This document shows, piece by piece, positions 22,066 through 30,132 of a stretch of DNA of 64,000 bases. Origin of the DNA: Burkholderiales bacterium (lineage in GTDB: Bacteria > Pseudomonadota > Gammaproteobacteria > Burkholderiales > Burkholderiaceae_C). The DNA is taken from contig JAIOOS010000012.1 of assembly GCA_021414305.1 (NCBI GenBank), forward strand, positions 1-64,000. The letters are read 5' to 3'. The stretch's first letter is position 1. The number at the start of each line of letters is the position of its first letter. Below the pieces are notes generated by a model. The model was given only the letters and a program-made list of their open reading frames with translations. It was not told the DNA's origin and ran no database searches. The translations under genes and the position numbers were made by a program.

Positions 22066-22497
22066 GTGAGCGACGCCGAGAAGCAAGTCCGCCGGGTCAT
22101 CGATTCGTATTCGGCCGCGGTGTTCGCGCGGGACGTCGAGGCCTTCATGCGCCTCTATCACCCCACCGTCCGGGTATTCGACACCTGGGGGGTTTGGCTC
22201 TATGAAGGCGCCCCGGCCTGGCGAATCGCGGTGGAGGGCTGGTTCGCTTCACTGGGGAGCGAGAGAGTCAAGGTGAGCTTCTCGGAGGTGCAATCCACCG
22301 TCGAACATTCCCTGGCGCTGGTCAGCGCGATCGTCACGTATGCCGCGGAGTCCGCGCAGGGCGAGCCGCTGCGGTCGATGCAGAACCGGATCACCTGGGT
22401 GCTTCGCGAAAGCGGGCACGTCTTTCGGATCGCCCACGAGCACACGTCGGCGCCGGTGGGCTTCGAGGACTCCAAGGCGATTCTTGCGCGCACTTGA
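22066..22497 (+). CDS. NTF2-like / DUF4440-type protein
   Basis: This protein has 143 residues from GTG. VRRVIDSYSAAVFARDVEAFMRLYHPTVRVFDTWG is a classical SnoaL/DUF4440 N-terminus; WVLRESGHVFRIAHEHTSAPV is the C-terminal strand pair. Ligand and reaction are unknown. It is one of seven NTF2-like genes in the zone; these are not close copies of each other. Confidence 0.85.
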   Translation: MSDAEKQVRRVIDSYSAAVFARDVEAFMRLYHPTVRVFDTWGVWLYEGAPAWRIAVEGWFASLGSERVKVSFSEVQSTVEHSLALVSAIVTYAAESAQGEPLRSMQNRITWVLRESGHVFRIAHEHTSAPVGFEDSKAILART

Positions 22498-22507
22498 GAA
22501 GGCAAGC

Positions 22508-23065
22508 ATGGACTCCGTGGTTGCATGCTCGCCGCGCACGTCGAACGCCAGAGGTGCCTTGCAGCACAGCGTTTGTGCACTGCTCTTCGTCCTGCCGGCA
22601 TGGCTGTCGGGGTGCGCCCAGGGACCGGAGGTTGCCCCGTATGCACAGGTCACGTCTTACGGCCTGTTCGAGACGCGCCTGCATCCTCCGACACGTCATT
22701 TCCTCCCCAATCCTGCGGCTGGGATGTCCAGCTTTCGTCTGATTCAGCAAACCGATCGCATTCCCGCCGAAATGGGTCGCTCCTTCGGCTACTGCTTTCT
22801 CATCCGCGGCCTGACGAGCTACTCGGTCGTGATCAGGCAGGAGGTGGAGCACCCTCCGTGGACGCAGGCGGATGGGACGCTCGGCACGGAATACTCGCAT
22901 GAAGACACTTTCAAGGTGTTGAACGGTCGCACGAATGGCTGCCTGGGGCACACCTTCGATGAGCCGAAGGATCTCGTGTCCGGAGTGTGGCGAGTGAGGC
23001 TGTCGATCGCCGGAAACACCCTGGCTGTCAAGGAGCTCGTCATCGTTCGACCCGATGACCTCTAG
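22508..23065 (+). CDS. Lipoprotein, DUF3859-like
   Basis: This protein has 185 residues from ATG 22508. A signal sequence (ALLFVLPAWLSGC) ends in a lipobox. The mature part contains YGLFETRL, GRSFGYCFLIRGLTSYSVVIRQEVEHPPW and GVWRVRLSIAGN, resembling DUF3859. The stop TAG lies in the left arm of a 7-bp hairpin shared with the convergent gene at 23071. Confidence 0.6.
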   Translation: MDSVVACSPRTSNARGALQHSVCALLFVLPAWLSGCAQGPEVAPYAQVTSYGLFETRLHPPTRHFLPNPAAGMSSFRLIQQTDRIPAEMGRSFGYCFLIRGLTSYSVVIRQEVEHPPWTQADGTLGTEYSHEDTFKVLNGRTNGCLGHTFDEPKDLVSGVWRVRLSIAGNTLAVKELVIVRPDDL

Positions 23066-23077
23066 CGCTCCTAGAGG
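23059..23077. terminator. Hairpin between convergent genes
   Basis: CCTCTAG and CTAGAGG form a perfect 7-bp stem around a 5-base loop. The stop codons of the + gene (23063-23065) and the - gene (23071-23073) are both in the stem. No T-run follows, so it may be a weak bidirectional terminator or only reflect the paired TAG stops. Confidence 0.5.
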
Positions 23078-23280
23078 GTGTCGTAGGTCCCGAACAACTG
23101 GAGGGTCTCCAAGGCGAGCACCGTGATGGAAGCGCCGTACACATCCACGGAACGGCCGCTCGTCAGGTCGAACACGGACACGTCCGTCCACCAAAGGAAG
23201 TTGCGCGGGATTCGTATGCGCATCGCCCCGGCGGCACCGTCGCCGCCCGTGTTGATGAGGCGGATCTTTCCTGGTTCCAT
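23071..23280 (-). CDS. Small protein on the minus strand, unknown function
   Basis: 69 residues starting MEPGKIRLINTGGDGAAGAM, with IPRNFLWWTDVSVFDLTSGR and a C-terminal LETLQLFGTYDTL. GGAG lies about eight bases before the ATG on the minus strand. It is one of only two genes here against the general direction. The glycine-rich start and beta pattern suggest a small beta-barrel, but no family is recognised. Confidence 0.6.
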   Translation of the reverse strand: MEPGKIRLINTGGDGAAGAMRIRIPRNFLWWTDVSVFDLTSGRSVDVYGASITVLALETLQLFGTYDTL

Positions 23281-23382
23281 TGCTCGCTCCGTTCGTTGCA
23301 CGGCGGCGCAAGCTGGCCCCACGGGGCTGGCCCGCAATCAAATCTAGCACCCCGAACGTCAAACCCTTCTGCATCGCGACCC

Positions 23383-23850
23383 ATGCCCGCTGTCTCAGTT
23401 CGCCAAGCCGTGCTTTCGGATCTCGAGGTCCTGACCCCCCTGTTCGACGGCTACCGCCAGTTCTACGGCCGGGCGCCCGACCTCCGGGCAGCCGAGTCCT
23501 TTCTTCGCGCCCGGTTCAGCCACGGCGAATCGGTAGTGTTCGTGGCCTGCGCGGAGAATGTCCCGGTGGGCTTCACGCAGCTCTATCCGAGCTTTTCGTC
23601 CGTCTCGCTCGCGCGAACGTTCATCCTGAACGACCTGTTTGTCGTCGCAAGCCAGCGGAGAACAGGTGTCGCGTCGGAGCTCCTGCGCGCCGCCGTGGGG
23701 TACGCCCGCGCACTGGGCGCCGTCCGCGTGACCCTCAACACCGACGTTCAGAATGCGGCAGCCCAGGCAACGTACGAGGCCAGAGGCTGGACGCGAGATC
23801 GGGAATTCTTCGTGTATCACTTCGACCCGCAGTCATGTTCGACCACGTGA
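23383..23850 (+). CDS. GNAT family N-acetyltransferase
   Basis: This protein has 155 residues from ATG 23383. VSVRQAVLSDLEVLTPLFDGYRQFYGR at the start, FILNDLFVVASQRRTGVASELL (acetyl-CoA loop QRRTGVA) near 88-108, and LNTDVQNAAAQATYEARGWTRD near 120-141. This is a clear GNAT of the type that acetylates small amines. It overlaps the next gene by 16 bp. Confidence 0.87.
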   Translation: MPAVSVRQAVLSDLEVLTPLFDGYRQFYGRAPDLRAAESFLRARFSHGESVVFVACAENVPVGFTQLYPSFSSVSLARTFILNDLFVVASQRRTGVASELLRAAVGYARALGAVRVTLNTDVQNAAAQATYEARGWTRDREFFVYHFDPQSCSTT

Positions 23851-24209
23851 AATTCGGCGCGAGCGACTTCGCCGCGAGCAAGGCGTTCTTCCTCAAGGCG
23901 CTCGAGCCGCTCGGCGTCGCCCTGGTCTCGGAGGGGCCTCCGACATACGGCATCGAGCTCAGCTGCGACGGCAAGGCTTCGTTGTGCCTGTTCCAGACCG
24001 AGGACAAGCCGGCGCATCTTCACCTGGCGTTCACGGCCGGGAATCGCCAGCAGGTCGATGCCTTCCATCGCGCCGCTCTGGCAGCAGGTGGCAAGGACCA
24101 TGGTGCGCCCGGTCTGCGCCCGCACTACCACCCGAACTACTACGCCGCTTTCGTCATTGGCCCGGACGGGCACAACATCGAAGCGGTCTGCCACGAACCC
24201 GAGGCGTGA
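23835..24209 (+). CDS. VOC family protein
   Basis: 124 residues, MFDHVKFGASDFAASKAFF at the start, HLHLAFTAGNRQQVDAFHRAALAAGGKDHGAPG in the middle and FVIGPDGHNIEAVCH at the end: a single-domain VOC protein with His and Glu metal positions. A paralogue at 39302 is nearly collinear and shares the APGLRPHYH and NYY segments. It overlaps the GNAT stop, implying co-translation. Confidence 0.87.
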   Translation: MFDHVKFGASDFAASKAFFLKALEPLGVALVSEGPPTYGIELSCDGKASLCLFQTEDKPAHLHLAFTAGNRQQVDAFHRAALAAGGKDHGAPGLRPHYHPNYYAAFVIGPDGHNIEAVCHEPEA

Positions 24210-24259
24210 ACTCCTCCTCGGCATCGCGATACCCGACCCCCAGGTCAAGGAGGCTCACC

Positions 24260-24661
24260 GTGAACGAGTACGACCGGATCAGGTACCTCAAGCTCGCGCT
24301 TCGCGCATTCGCCGCCGTCTTCGTCTTCGGCCTGTATCCGCTGACGCTGCTCTGGCCTTCAGGATGGGCGTGGCATCCCGGACAGTCCGAGTATCTGCAG
24401 ATGATCCTCGGAATCTACGCGACGCTGGGCGTGTTCCTGTGGCTTGCCGCCCGCGATCCACAGCGCCATCTCAGCCTCATCGCCTTCACCATCTGGTCCA
24501 GCGTGGTTCATGGCGCGATCATGGCGGTGCAGTCCGTGGCCGACGCACGGCATTCCGGACATCTGTACGGCGATGTTCTCGCCCTCTTCCTTGTCGCCGC
24601 CGTCCTCGGCGCGCTGGCACCTCAGGCACTTGCGCTCAGGTTCGCCCGGCACGTGGCCTGA
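24260..24661 (+). CDS. DUF6632-type four-helix membrane protein
   Basis: This protein has 133 residues from GTG 24260, preceded by a perfect AAGGAGG site. Four helices lie near 12-31, 46-64, 73-93 and 106-127. Conserved-looking parts are WPSGWAWHPGQSEYLQMILGIYATLG and FTIWSSVVHGAIMAVQ. This fits DUF6632; function is unknown. It ends GCC TGA C within an attC-like stretch. Confidence 0.72.
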   Translation: MNEYDRIRYLKLALRAFAAVFVFGLYPLTLLWPSGWAWHPGQSEYLQMILGIYATLGVFLWLAARDPQRHLSLIAFTIWSSVVHGAIMAVQSVADARHSGHLYGDVLALFLVAAVLGALAPQALALRFARHVA

Positions 24662-24691
24662 CAGCTCGCTATCGAACGCCCGGCCCTCATG
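24653..24691 (+). repeat. Probable attC relic, both arms
   Basis: GTGGCCTGACAGCTCGCTATC followed by GAACGCCCGGCCCTCATG can be aligned with GTGGCCTAACCCCTCCATCGAGCGG joined to the right arm GCCGCTCATG, with a 2-base insertion in the first arm and no central stem. Location between two genes and overlap with the stop codon fit an attC. Confidence 0.55.
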
Positions 24692-24779
24692 AGCACCGCC
24701 TCGAGCGCGGAGCAAGCCGCGCGAGGCGTCGCTCGGGGTCGCTATGCTGTCGAATTCTCGCCCGGTGGATCCCAAGAAA

Positions 24780-25178
24780 ATGGCCGATGACGCTCTCGAG
24801 ACCTGGCACCGCCTGGTCCGCTCCCAGGATTCTTCCGGCCTGGACACGCTGCTCGCGGAGGACGCGGTCTTCCATTCGCCGGTCGTCCATACGCCGCAGC
24901 GCGGCAGGAAGCTCGCCGCCTGGTACCTGGGCGCCGCCTTCCAGGTGTTCTTCAACCCGACCTTTCGCTACGTGCGGGAGATCGTCGGCCCTTCCGACGC
25001 GATGCTGGAGTTCGAAACCGAGATCGACGGCGTGCTCGTCAACGGCGTCGACCTCATCAAGTGGAACGACGCGGGGCAAATCGTCGAGTTCAAGGTCATG
25101 CTCAGGCCGCTGAAGGCGATCAATGTCATCCATCAACGGATGGCCGCGATGCTTCAGTCCAGTCAGCCCGCACGGTGA
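24780..25178 (+). CDS. NTF2-like protein
   Basis: This protein has 132 residues from ATG 24780. ALETWHRLVRSQDSSGLDTLLAEDAVFHSPVVHTPQRG and MLEFETEIDGVLVNGVDLIKWNDAGQIVEFKVMLRPLKA match a widespread NTF2/SnoaL-like family. A TATGCT hexamer 32 bases upstream supports this start over the ATG at 24744, which lies on the hexamer. Role unknown. Confidence 0.83.
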   Translation: MADDALETWHRLVRSQDSSGLDTLLAEDAVFHSPVVHTPQRGRKLAAWYLGAAFQVFFNPTFRYVREIVGPSDAMLEFETEIDGVLVNGVDLIKWNDAGQIVEFKVMLRPLKAINVIHQRMAAMLQSSQPAR

Positions 25179-25720
25179 CATCTCGCCCGTTCGACGAAGG
25201 CCAGGTCCGGGAACTCCGCCCGTTGGCGCAACGGCCGCTGCGCAGAGATCTGCTGGGCCTTGCGGGCTGGCTGGCCGCGAGCCTGGTCACCGGCGGCATC
25301 GGAGCCGTCGCATCGGCCGGCGCGGCAACGTTCTACGGGACGCTTTCGCAACCTTCCTGGGCGCCGCCGGCCTGGCTGTTCGGTCCGGTCTGGTCCGTGC
25401 TCTATGTCCTCATGGGCGTGGCCGCCTGGCTCGTCTGGCGCAGGCATGGCTTCGCGGATGCGGCCGCGGCCCTCGGGCTCTTCGCGATCCAGCTCGTTGC
25501 CAACGCACTGTGGACCTGGTTGTTCTTCCAGTGGCAGCTCGGCGCGGCCTCGCTGGTCGAGATCGTTGCTCTCTGGCTGCTGATCGCAGCCACGCTCCTC
25601 GCCTTCTGGCCGCTGCATCGGCTCGCGGCGCTCCTGCTCGTGCCCTATCTCGCCTGGGTGACCTTCGCCTCCGCGCTCACGTTGGCGTTGCTGCGCCTCA
25701 ATCCCTCGGCTCTGGGCTAG
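25175..25720 (+). CDS. tspO: TspO/MBR family tryptophan-rich sensory protein
   Basis: This protein has 181 residues from GTG overlapping the upstream TGA by four bases. Five membrane helices lie near 28-48, 68-88, 96-114, 122-142 and 149-170. Family marks are FYGTLSQPSWAPPAWLFGPVWSVLYVLMGVAAWLVW and NALWTWLFFQ. TspO proteins bind porphyrins and other hydrophobic ligands in the membrane. The extra 25-residue basic N-terminus is longer than usual. Confidence 0.88.
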   Translation: MTSRPFDEGQVRELRPLAQRPLRRDLLGLAGWLAASLVTGGIGAVASAGAATFYGTLSQPSWAPPAWLFGPVWSVLYVLMGVAAWLVWRRHGFADAAAALGLFAIQLVANALWTWLFFQWQLGAASLVEIVALWLLIAATLLAFWPLHRLAALLLVPYLAWVTFASALTLALLRLNPSALG

Positions 25721-25762
25721 CCTCGGGGGCGAGCTTTCCCACCGCCAACTCCGAGTGCTGCC

Positions 25763-26221
25763 ATGGCTCCGTACTTCGGCCAATGTCTTTGCGGCAGCGT
25801 CCGGTACCGGGTGAGCAAGGAGCCCCTGACGCTGTACGCGTGTCATTGCACCGAGTGCCAGAGGCGGACCGGTAGCGCCTTCGCGTTGTCGCTGATCGTT
25901 CGTCGAGATGACCTTCAGCTGGTGAGCGGGCAAACGACGGGCTACTCGGCGAGCCTCGCCGATGGCCGAACCAAGTCCGGACAGATGTGCCCATCCTGCG
26001 GTACGCGGCTTTGGGGCACGCCCGCCAAGTACCCCGGCATCGTGATCGTGCAGCCTGGAACGCTCGAGCAGCCGTGTCACCTGGTGCCGATAGCCCACCA
26101 ATGGCTCAGCGAAGCGCAGCCGTGGTTTGTGCCGCCGCCCGGAGTTCCCGCATATCCCAGAGGGCCTGCGGACCCTGGCGAATTCGTGCGCCTCTGGCAG
26201 CAGCGCAAGAATGAATCCTGA
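25763..26221 (+). CDS. GFA family zinc protein
   Basis: 152 residues. Zinc cysteines are CLCGS at 8-12, CHCTECQRRTGSAFA near 28-42 and CPSCGTRLW near 76-84. C-terminal sequence QPGTLEQPCHLVPIAHQWLSE is longer than in the paralogues at 10235 and 18388. Its last bases and stop run into an attC-like stretch. Confidence 0.88.
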   Translation: MAPYFGQCLCGSVRYRVSKEPLTLYACHCTECQRRTGSAFALSLIVRRDDLQLVSGQTTGYSASLADGRTKSGQMCPSCGTRLWGTPAKYPGIVIVQPGTLEQPCHLVPIAHQWLSEAQPWFVPPPGVPAYPRGPADPGEFVRLWQQRKNES

Positions 26222-26241
26222 CGCCTCCATCGCCAGGTCGC
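26216..26241 (+). repeat. Probable attC left-arm relic
   Basis: TCCTGACGCCTCCATCGCC followed by AGGTCGC matches GCCTAACCCCTCCATCGAGCGGACG at about 18 of 25 positions and contains the GFA stop. A CCCGCCATGAGCA stretch follows, faintly like the right arm. The 130 bp to the next gene hold only a doubtful 30-codon ORF (26249-26341). Confidence 0.55.
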
Positions 26242-26373
26242 GCCCGCCATGAGCAGCACGGTGCCTGCCTCCCGTGTGGCCAAGCAGCACGTGTCGTGGC
26301 TTGGCCGGTCGGAAGTCTGGCGCTGGCAGGCCGCGAGGTGAACGATGGAGCGCAAGAGAGAGACTGCTTCCGC

Positions 26374-27147
26374 ATGAAAACGATTCCCCGGATTGCCATC
26401 GCCCAGATCGCCATGCATTGGTCGACGGCGGAGAACCTCGCCGCCATTCTTCGCGCGATGGAGCTCGCGAGCTCTCGCGGCGCGGCGCTGTGCGGGTTCT
26501 CCGAGCTGGCGGTGACCGGCTTTCACCGCGAGATCGCGCGAGAGGCCACGCCCGAGCAGGTCCTGCCCGCCATCCGTGAGCTTCAAACGCGCTGCGCGCA
26601 GTTGTCGCTCGGCATCGCCGTCGGTGCCCCGACCTTCGGCACCGATGGTGCCAGGTACAACTCGCATCTCCTCATCGACGAATCCGGGGCAACCAGAGCC
26701 GTCGTCTCCAAGCAGGGCCTCACCGACCCGGAGGCCACATTCTTCGCTCGCGGAGCGTCGAGGCCCACCGCCCGGCTGCAGGGGCTGAACTGCTCGGCCG
26801 TCATCTGCCGCGAAGTCAGCGACCTCGAACTCGTGGCAAGCCAGTTGCAGCCGGGAGTCGCGGACCTGGTCTTCGTTCCGGGCGCTCTCCGGCAGGACCC
26901 CGAAAAGCCCAGGACCGACCCGCCCGAGTATGTTCGAGACATCCAGCGCCTGGCGGCAGCGACGACCTGCTTCGTCGTCCAGACGAACTGGCCCAACGCA
27001 CTGAACCGGCCGGAGGAGAGTGTCGACGGTGGAGGCAGCACCGTCGCCGCGCCAAGCGGGGAAGTCCTGTTCCGCCTGCCGCCCCAGGCCGCCGGCGTGG
27101 GCGTCTTCAATCTCGGCGACCGCCACTTCGAGTGGCATCCCCAGTGA
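26374..27147 (+). CDS. Carbon-nitrogen hydrolase (nitrilase superfamily)
   Basis: This protein has 257 residues from ATG 26374. The catalytic triad is visible: Glu in CGFSELAVTGF near 34-44, Lys in AVVSKQGLTDPEATFF near 112, and Cys in SAVICREVSDLE near 144. It should hydrolyse an amide or nitrile in the cytoplasm; the substrate is unknown. It is near normal length for the family (about 260-280). Confidence 0.88.
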   Translation: MKTIPRIAIAQIAMHWSTAENLAAILRAMELASSRGAALCGFSELAVTGFHREIAREATPEQVLPAIRELQTRCAQLSLGIAVGAPTFGTDGARYNSHLLIDESGATRAVVSKQGLTDPEATFFARGASRPTARLQGLNCSAVICREVSDLELVASQLQPGVADLVFVPGALRQDPEKPRTDPPEYVRDIQRLAAATTCFVVQTNWPNALNRPEESVDGGGSTVAAPSGEVLFRLPPQAAGVGVFNLGDRHFEWHPQ

Positions 27148-27210
27148 CGCGACTGAACGGCAGGGCTCGAAACCGCTACGCTTGAGGTCTTCAACGCTCG
27201 GGAGTCTCGG

Positions 27211-27597
27211 ATGAAACGGGTCACTGGCATCGGAGGGATCTTTTTCAGCGCAAAGGATCCGGTTGCACTGCGTGCCTGGTACCGGAAGCACCTGGGCATC
27301 GACGTCCAGGACTGGGGCGGCACGGCCTTCGAGTGGGCGGACGGCGCGGGCAACCCGATGAAGGGAACGACCATCTGGTCCGTCGGCGCTGCCGACGCCG
27401 ACAGCTTCGCCCCGAGCAGTTCATCGTTCATGCTGAACTACCGGGTCGAGGACCTGCCGGCCTTGCTCCAGGCGCTGCGGGACGAAGGCTGCAATGTGCT
27501 CGAAAAGACAGACGACTCCGAGTACGGAAAGTTCGGCTGGGTCATGGATCCGGAAGGCAACAAGGTCGAGCTCTGGCAGCCTCCCGAGGGTCAGTAG
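27211..27597 (+). CDS. VOC family protein
   Basis: 128 residues: RVTGIGGIFFSAKDPVALRAWYRKHLGIDV at the start, FMLNYRVEDLPALLQALRDEGCNVLEK in the middle and FGWVMDPEGNKVELWQPPE at the end, the standard VOC layout with a Glu metal ligand in KVELWQ. It belongs to the widespread lactoylglutathione lyase-like type. TACGCT lies 29 bases upstream. Confidence 0.88.
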   Translation: MKRVTGIGGIFFSAKDPVALRAWYRKHLGIDVQDWGGTAFEWADGAGNPMKGTTIWSVGAADADSFAPSSSSFMLNYRVEDLPALLQALRDEGCNVLEKTDDSEYGKFGWVMDPEGNKVELWQPPEGQ

Positions 27598-27719
27598 GTT
27601 GGAATCCCGAGCGGCGAGAGCTCCAGCTTCGTCATTCCTGCGCCGGGATGCGTCGTCGCCTGTCCGGCCGAGTCGTACATGAAGGCCGCCCGCTGCAAGA
27701 TGTGAGGAGAGGCCGGCAT
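27598..27719 (-). other. Spacer with a doubtful 42-codon minus-strand ORF
   Basis: The 120 bp between two + genes hold, on the minus strand, an ORF of about 40 residues starting at 27719 (MPASPHILQRAAFMYDSAG). It has no clear ribosome-binding site and may be a remnant of an inverted gene. Otherwise nothing is seen here. Confidence 0.25.
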
Positions 27720-28101
27720 GCTTCCAGATCCCACGAATGAGCTGCTCGAGCTCGAGCGCGCCTGGATGAACGCGTGGATCGCCAAGGATCGTGCCGCCTG
27801 CGAAGACATTCTCGATGACGAGTTTCTTCTGTCCAGCGCCCGCGGCATCCTCATTCGAAAGGACGAGTGGCTTGCCGGCGCAATGAGCGCCTTCAACTGC
27901 CGGGAGTTCGAGTGGCTTTCGGCTCTCGTGCGCCCGTTCGAGCGCTTTGCCCTGGTTCACTCGACCATACGGCAGGCGGCGTCGGTGGGCGAGCAGGACT
28001 GGAGCGGCGTCTTCATGCTCACCGATGCCTGGGTTCTCCGCGGCGACCGGTGGAAGGTCGTCAGTCGTCATGGAACGGGTCCCCTGCCCGCCGTCGCCTG
28101 A
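27718..28101 (+). CDS. NTF2-like / DUF4440-type protein
   Basis: 127 residues: NELLELERAWMNAWIAKDRAACEDILDDEFLLSSARGILIRKDEWLAG, then FMLTDAWVLRGDRWKVVSRHGT. This is the DUF4440 pattern (short NTF2-like). GAGGAGAGG precedes the ATG. It ends GCC TGA CC and is followed 15 bases later by another NTF2-like gene. Confidence 0.85.
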   Translation: MLPDPTNELLELERAWMNAWIAKDRAACEDILDDEFLLSSARGILIRKDEWLAGAMSAFNCREFEWLSALVRPFERFALVHSTIRQAASVGEQDWSGVFMLTDAWVLRGDRWKVVSRHGTGPLPAVA

Positions 28102-28115
28102 CCTCCCCCACGAGC
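28096..28115 (+). repeat. Possible attC left-arm relic
   Basis: GCCTGACCTCCCCCACGAGC aligns with GCCTAACCCCTCCATCGAGC with one base missing on each side of the centre. It fills the whole gap between two genes. Confidence 0.45.
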
Positions 28116-28116
28116 C

Positions 28117-28527
28117 ATGACGCCGTCAATTGCAGTCGATGTCGTGCGTGAGTTCTGGCGCCTCATGGCCAGCAACGACTTCCACTCCGTCGCCGCAGTC
28201 CTGGCGGAAGAATTCGTCCTCGAATGGCCGCAATCGAGGGAGCGCATCCGCGGAGCGGAACGTTTCGCCCGCATGAACTCCGAGTACGTCGCCCATGGGC
28301 CGTGGGTCGTCACGGTCCAGCGCATCGTCGGCAGCGACACCGAGGCCGTGTCGGAGGTCGAAGTCACCGACGGCGTGCAGCACGGCAAGGCCATTTCCTT
28401 CTTCACGCTCGCAGGCGCGAAGATCGCCCGCATCGTCGAGTACTGGCCGGAGCCGTATGCGGCCCTGCCGGATCGCGCGCATCTCGTGGAGCTCATGGAG
28501 CAAGCGCCGAAAGCCGAGGCCCCTTGA
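28117..28527 (+). CDS. NTF2-like protein
   Basis: 136 residues: VVREFWRLMASNDFHSVAAVLAEEFVLEWPQSRERIRG at the start, FFTLAGAKIARIVEYWPEPYAALPDRAHLVE at the end. It is a SnoaL-like protein distinct from the preceding gene, so this is not a recent tandem copy. Ligand unknown. Confidence 0.85.
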   Translation: MTPSIAVDVVREFWRLMASNDFHSVAAVLAEEFVLEWPQSRERIRGAERFARMNSEYVAHGPWVVTVQRIVGSDTEAVSEVEVTDGVQHGKAISFFTLAGAKIARIVEYWPEPYAALPDRAHLVELMEQAPKAEAP

Positions 28528-28694
28528 CCACCGCTGTGCCACTCGTCCGGCCTTCCGCCTTGCAGCTCTCCAGCTACGTCGCGGCTCTCGAACGCGGCCG
28601 GTCGGCCGACAACACCGCCGCTTCCCGGTCTCAGGTTTCGCATCGCGTTCTCATGAAGTCGCCCGGAATTCGCGGCGGCGCCGAACTCCGGTGA
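28524..28694 (+). pseudogene. N-terminal fragment of a GNAT
   Basis: From TTG 28524 the frame reads PLVRPSALQLSSYVAALERG, SADNT, which is the N-terminus of a GNAT family that continues for about 120 more residues in intact members. Here it degenerates after about 32 residues and stops at 28694. The remainder has been lost. Confidence 0.55.
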
Positions 28695-28697
28695 TCG

Positions 28698-29664
28698 ATG
28701 AACGCCCAGGCGAAGCTCGCGGCGCTGTTCCTGCTCATTGCAACCGGACCGCTGGCCGAGGTCGTTTCGCAGAACGTGCAGCTGCTGACGTATCTGCAAC
28801 CGCTTCCATTTCTCCTCGTCACGGTCTCCTACGGCGTACCGGTGCTCCTGATCCGCGAGCTGGTGGCGGCGCGAAGGCTCAACAATCGCTGTCGCCCTGC
28901 TGGGCCTCGCCTACGGCATCCTGAACGAAGGCGTGCTGGCCAAGACCTTGACCCAGCCCGACGGGGCGCCGCTGGAGAAGTTCGCCGGTTACGGTCAGAT
29001 CGGCATGCTGCAGGGCGGCTGGACGGGGTTCATCCTCTTCTGGCACTCGCTGCACAGCGTGCTCTACCCGATCCTCCTCAGCCGCTGGATGTTCCCCGCC
29101 GCGGCAGACCGCCGCTGGTTCGCTTCAGGGCGCGCGCGCTGGCTGCTCCCTGTCCTGATCGTCATCCTGATCGGACTGGCTTCCCTGTATTTCCTGAACC
29201 CGACACGGAGCGACGCCGGCATCTTTCTTCTCTATCTGGCAGCGACCTCGGGATTGGTGGGCGTGGCGCTGGGATTCTGCAAAGTCCGCGAAACCGCGCC
29301 CGCACCTCCCCCTGCGCGACCCGCGCTGAAGCCTGCGCTGCTCGGCGGCTGCATGCTCCTCTTCTACGTCTTTCAGTTCTGGTCGCCCGGGCACATTCCG
29401 TTCGCCCTCTTTCTCGCCGCCTCGGCCGTCGCGATCGGTGTTTCGCTGGCGTCGATGGTGCGCGCGACGTGGCGCGCTCTGCCCGAGGGCCTGCTGTTCG
29501 GCTTGGGCGACTACCTCAGCTTCGCCCTTTTCTCGGCGCTGCTGTGCGTCGCCTCCGGTCGCAATCCCCTGCAGGCCGTGGCGGCCGGTGCGATATTCCT
29601 GGCCCTGTTCCTGTTTCTGATTCGAGCGGTGCGTCGCCAACCGGGTGGAAGAAGTGATTCGTAG
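28698..29664 (+). pseudogene. Multi-span membrane protein with one frameshift
   Basis: Frame 1 from ATG 28698 gives two helices and LIRELVAAR. From about 28875 the continuation (STIAVALLGLAYGILNEGVLAK, then about six helices to 29664) is in another frame. Dropping one A of the pair near 28874-28875 restores a 321-residue protein with eight to ten helices. It is either a recent pseudogene or a sequencing error. Family not recognised. Confidence 0.65.
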
Positions 29665-29691
29665 CGCGCTCTCCCTTTCGAGGAGCCCTTC

Positions 29692-30132
29692 ATGAAGGGA
29701 TTTCAGGATCCGGCGGTGGCCCGGGCCTTCGAGGCCTATCCGAGCGGCATTCGGAGCAAGCTCCTGGCATTGCGCGAGCTGATCTTCAGCACGGCCCGAT
29801 CGACACAGGGGGTGGGCGAGCTGGAGGAAACGCTCAAGTGGGGCGAACCGGCCTACGTCACCGCGCAAACCCGGAGCGGGAGCACCGTGCGCATCGGCTG
29901 GAAGAAGGCGACGCCCCATCAGTACGCCGTGTATTTCAACTGCCAGACCCAGCTCGTCGACACCTTCCGCACCCTGTTCCCCGGCGAGTTCGAGTTCGCG
30001 GGCAACCGCGCGATCGTCTTCGCCGAGTCCGAGCCCGTGCCCACCGAGTCGCTGTCGTTCTGCCTCGCGGCGGCACTGACCTACCATCGGCGGAAGGCGG
30101 GCGGTGCGACCCATCGCACGCGCGCCCCATGA
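29692..30132 (+). CDS. DUF1801 (YdhG-like) protein
   Basis: 146 residues: VARAFEAYPSGIRSKLLALRELIFSTA at the start, then ETLKWGEPAYVTAQTRSGSTVRIGWKKATPHQYAVYFNCQT. This matches DUF1801, related to YdhG/YyaP iron-chaperone-like proteins of unknown mechanism. The next gene, unusually, also ends in a DUF1801 domain of a different subtype. Overlaps it by four bases. Confidence 0.82.
   Translation: MKGFQDPAVARAFEAYPSGIRSKLLALRELIFSTARSTQGVGELEETLKWGEPAYVTAQTRSGSTVRIGWKKATPHQYAVYFNCQTQLVDTFRTLFPGEFEFAGNRAIVFAESEPVPTESLSFCLAAALTYHRRKAGGATHRTRAP

Noticed and set aside
20740..22161. Long minus-strand ORF (473 codons) opposite the genes at 20854-22038
   Set aside because: It is antisense to recognisable exported and NTF2-like genes; long shadow frames are common in such GC-rich DNA.
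26249..26341. 30-codon ORF MSSTVPASRVAK..
   Set aside because: No ribosome-binding site, no similarity; it lies on a possible attC relic.
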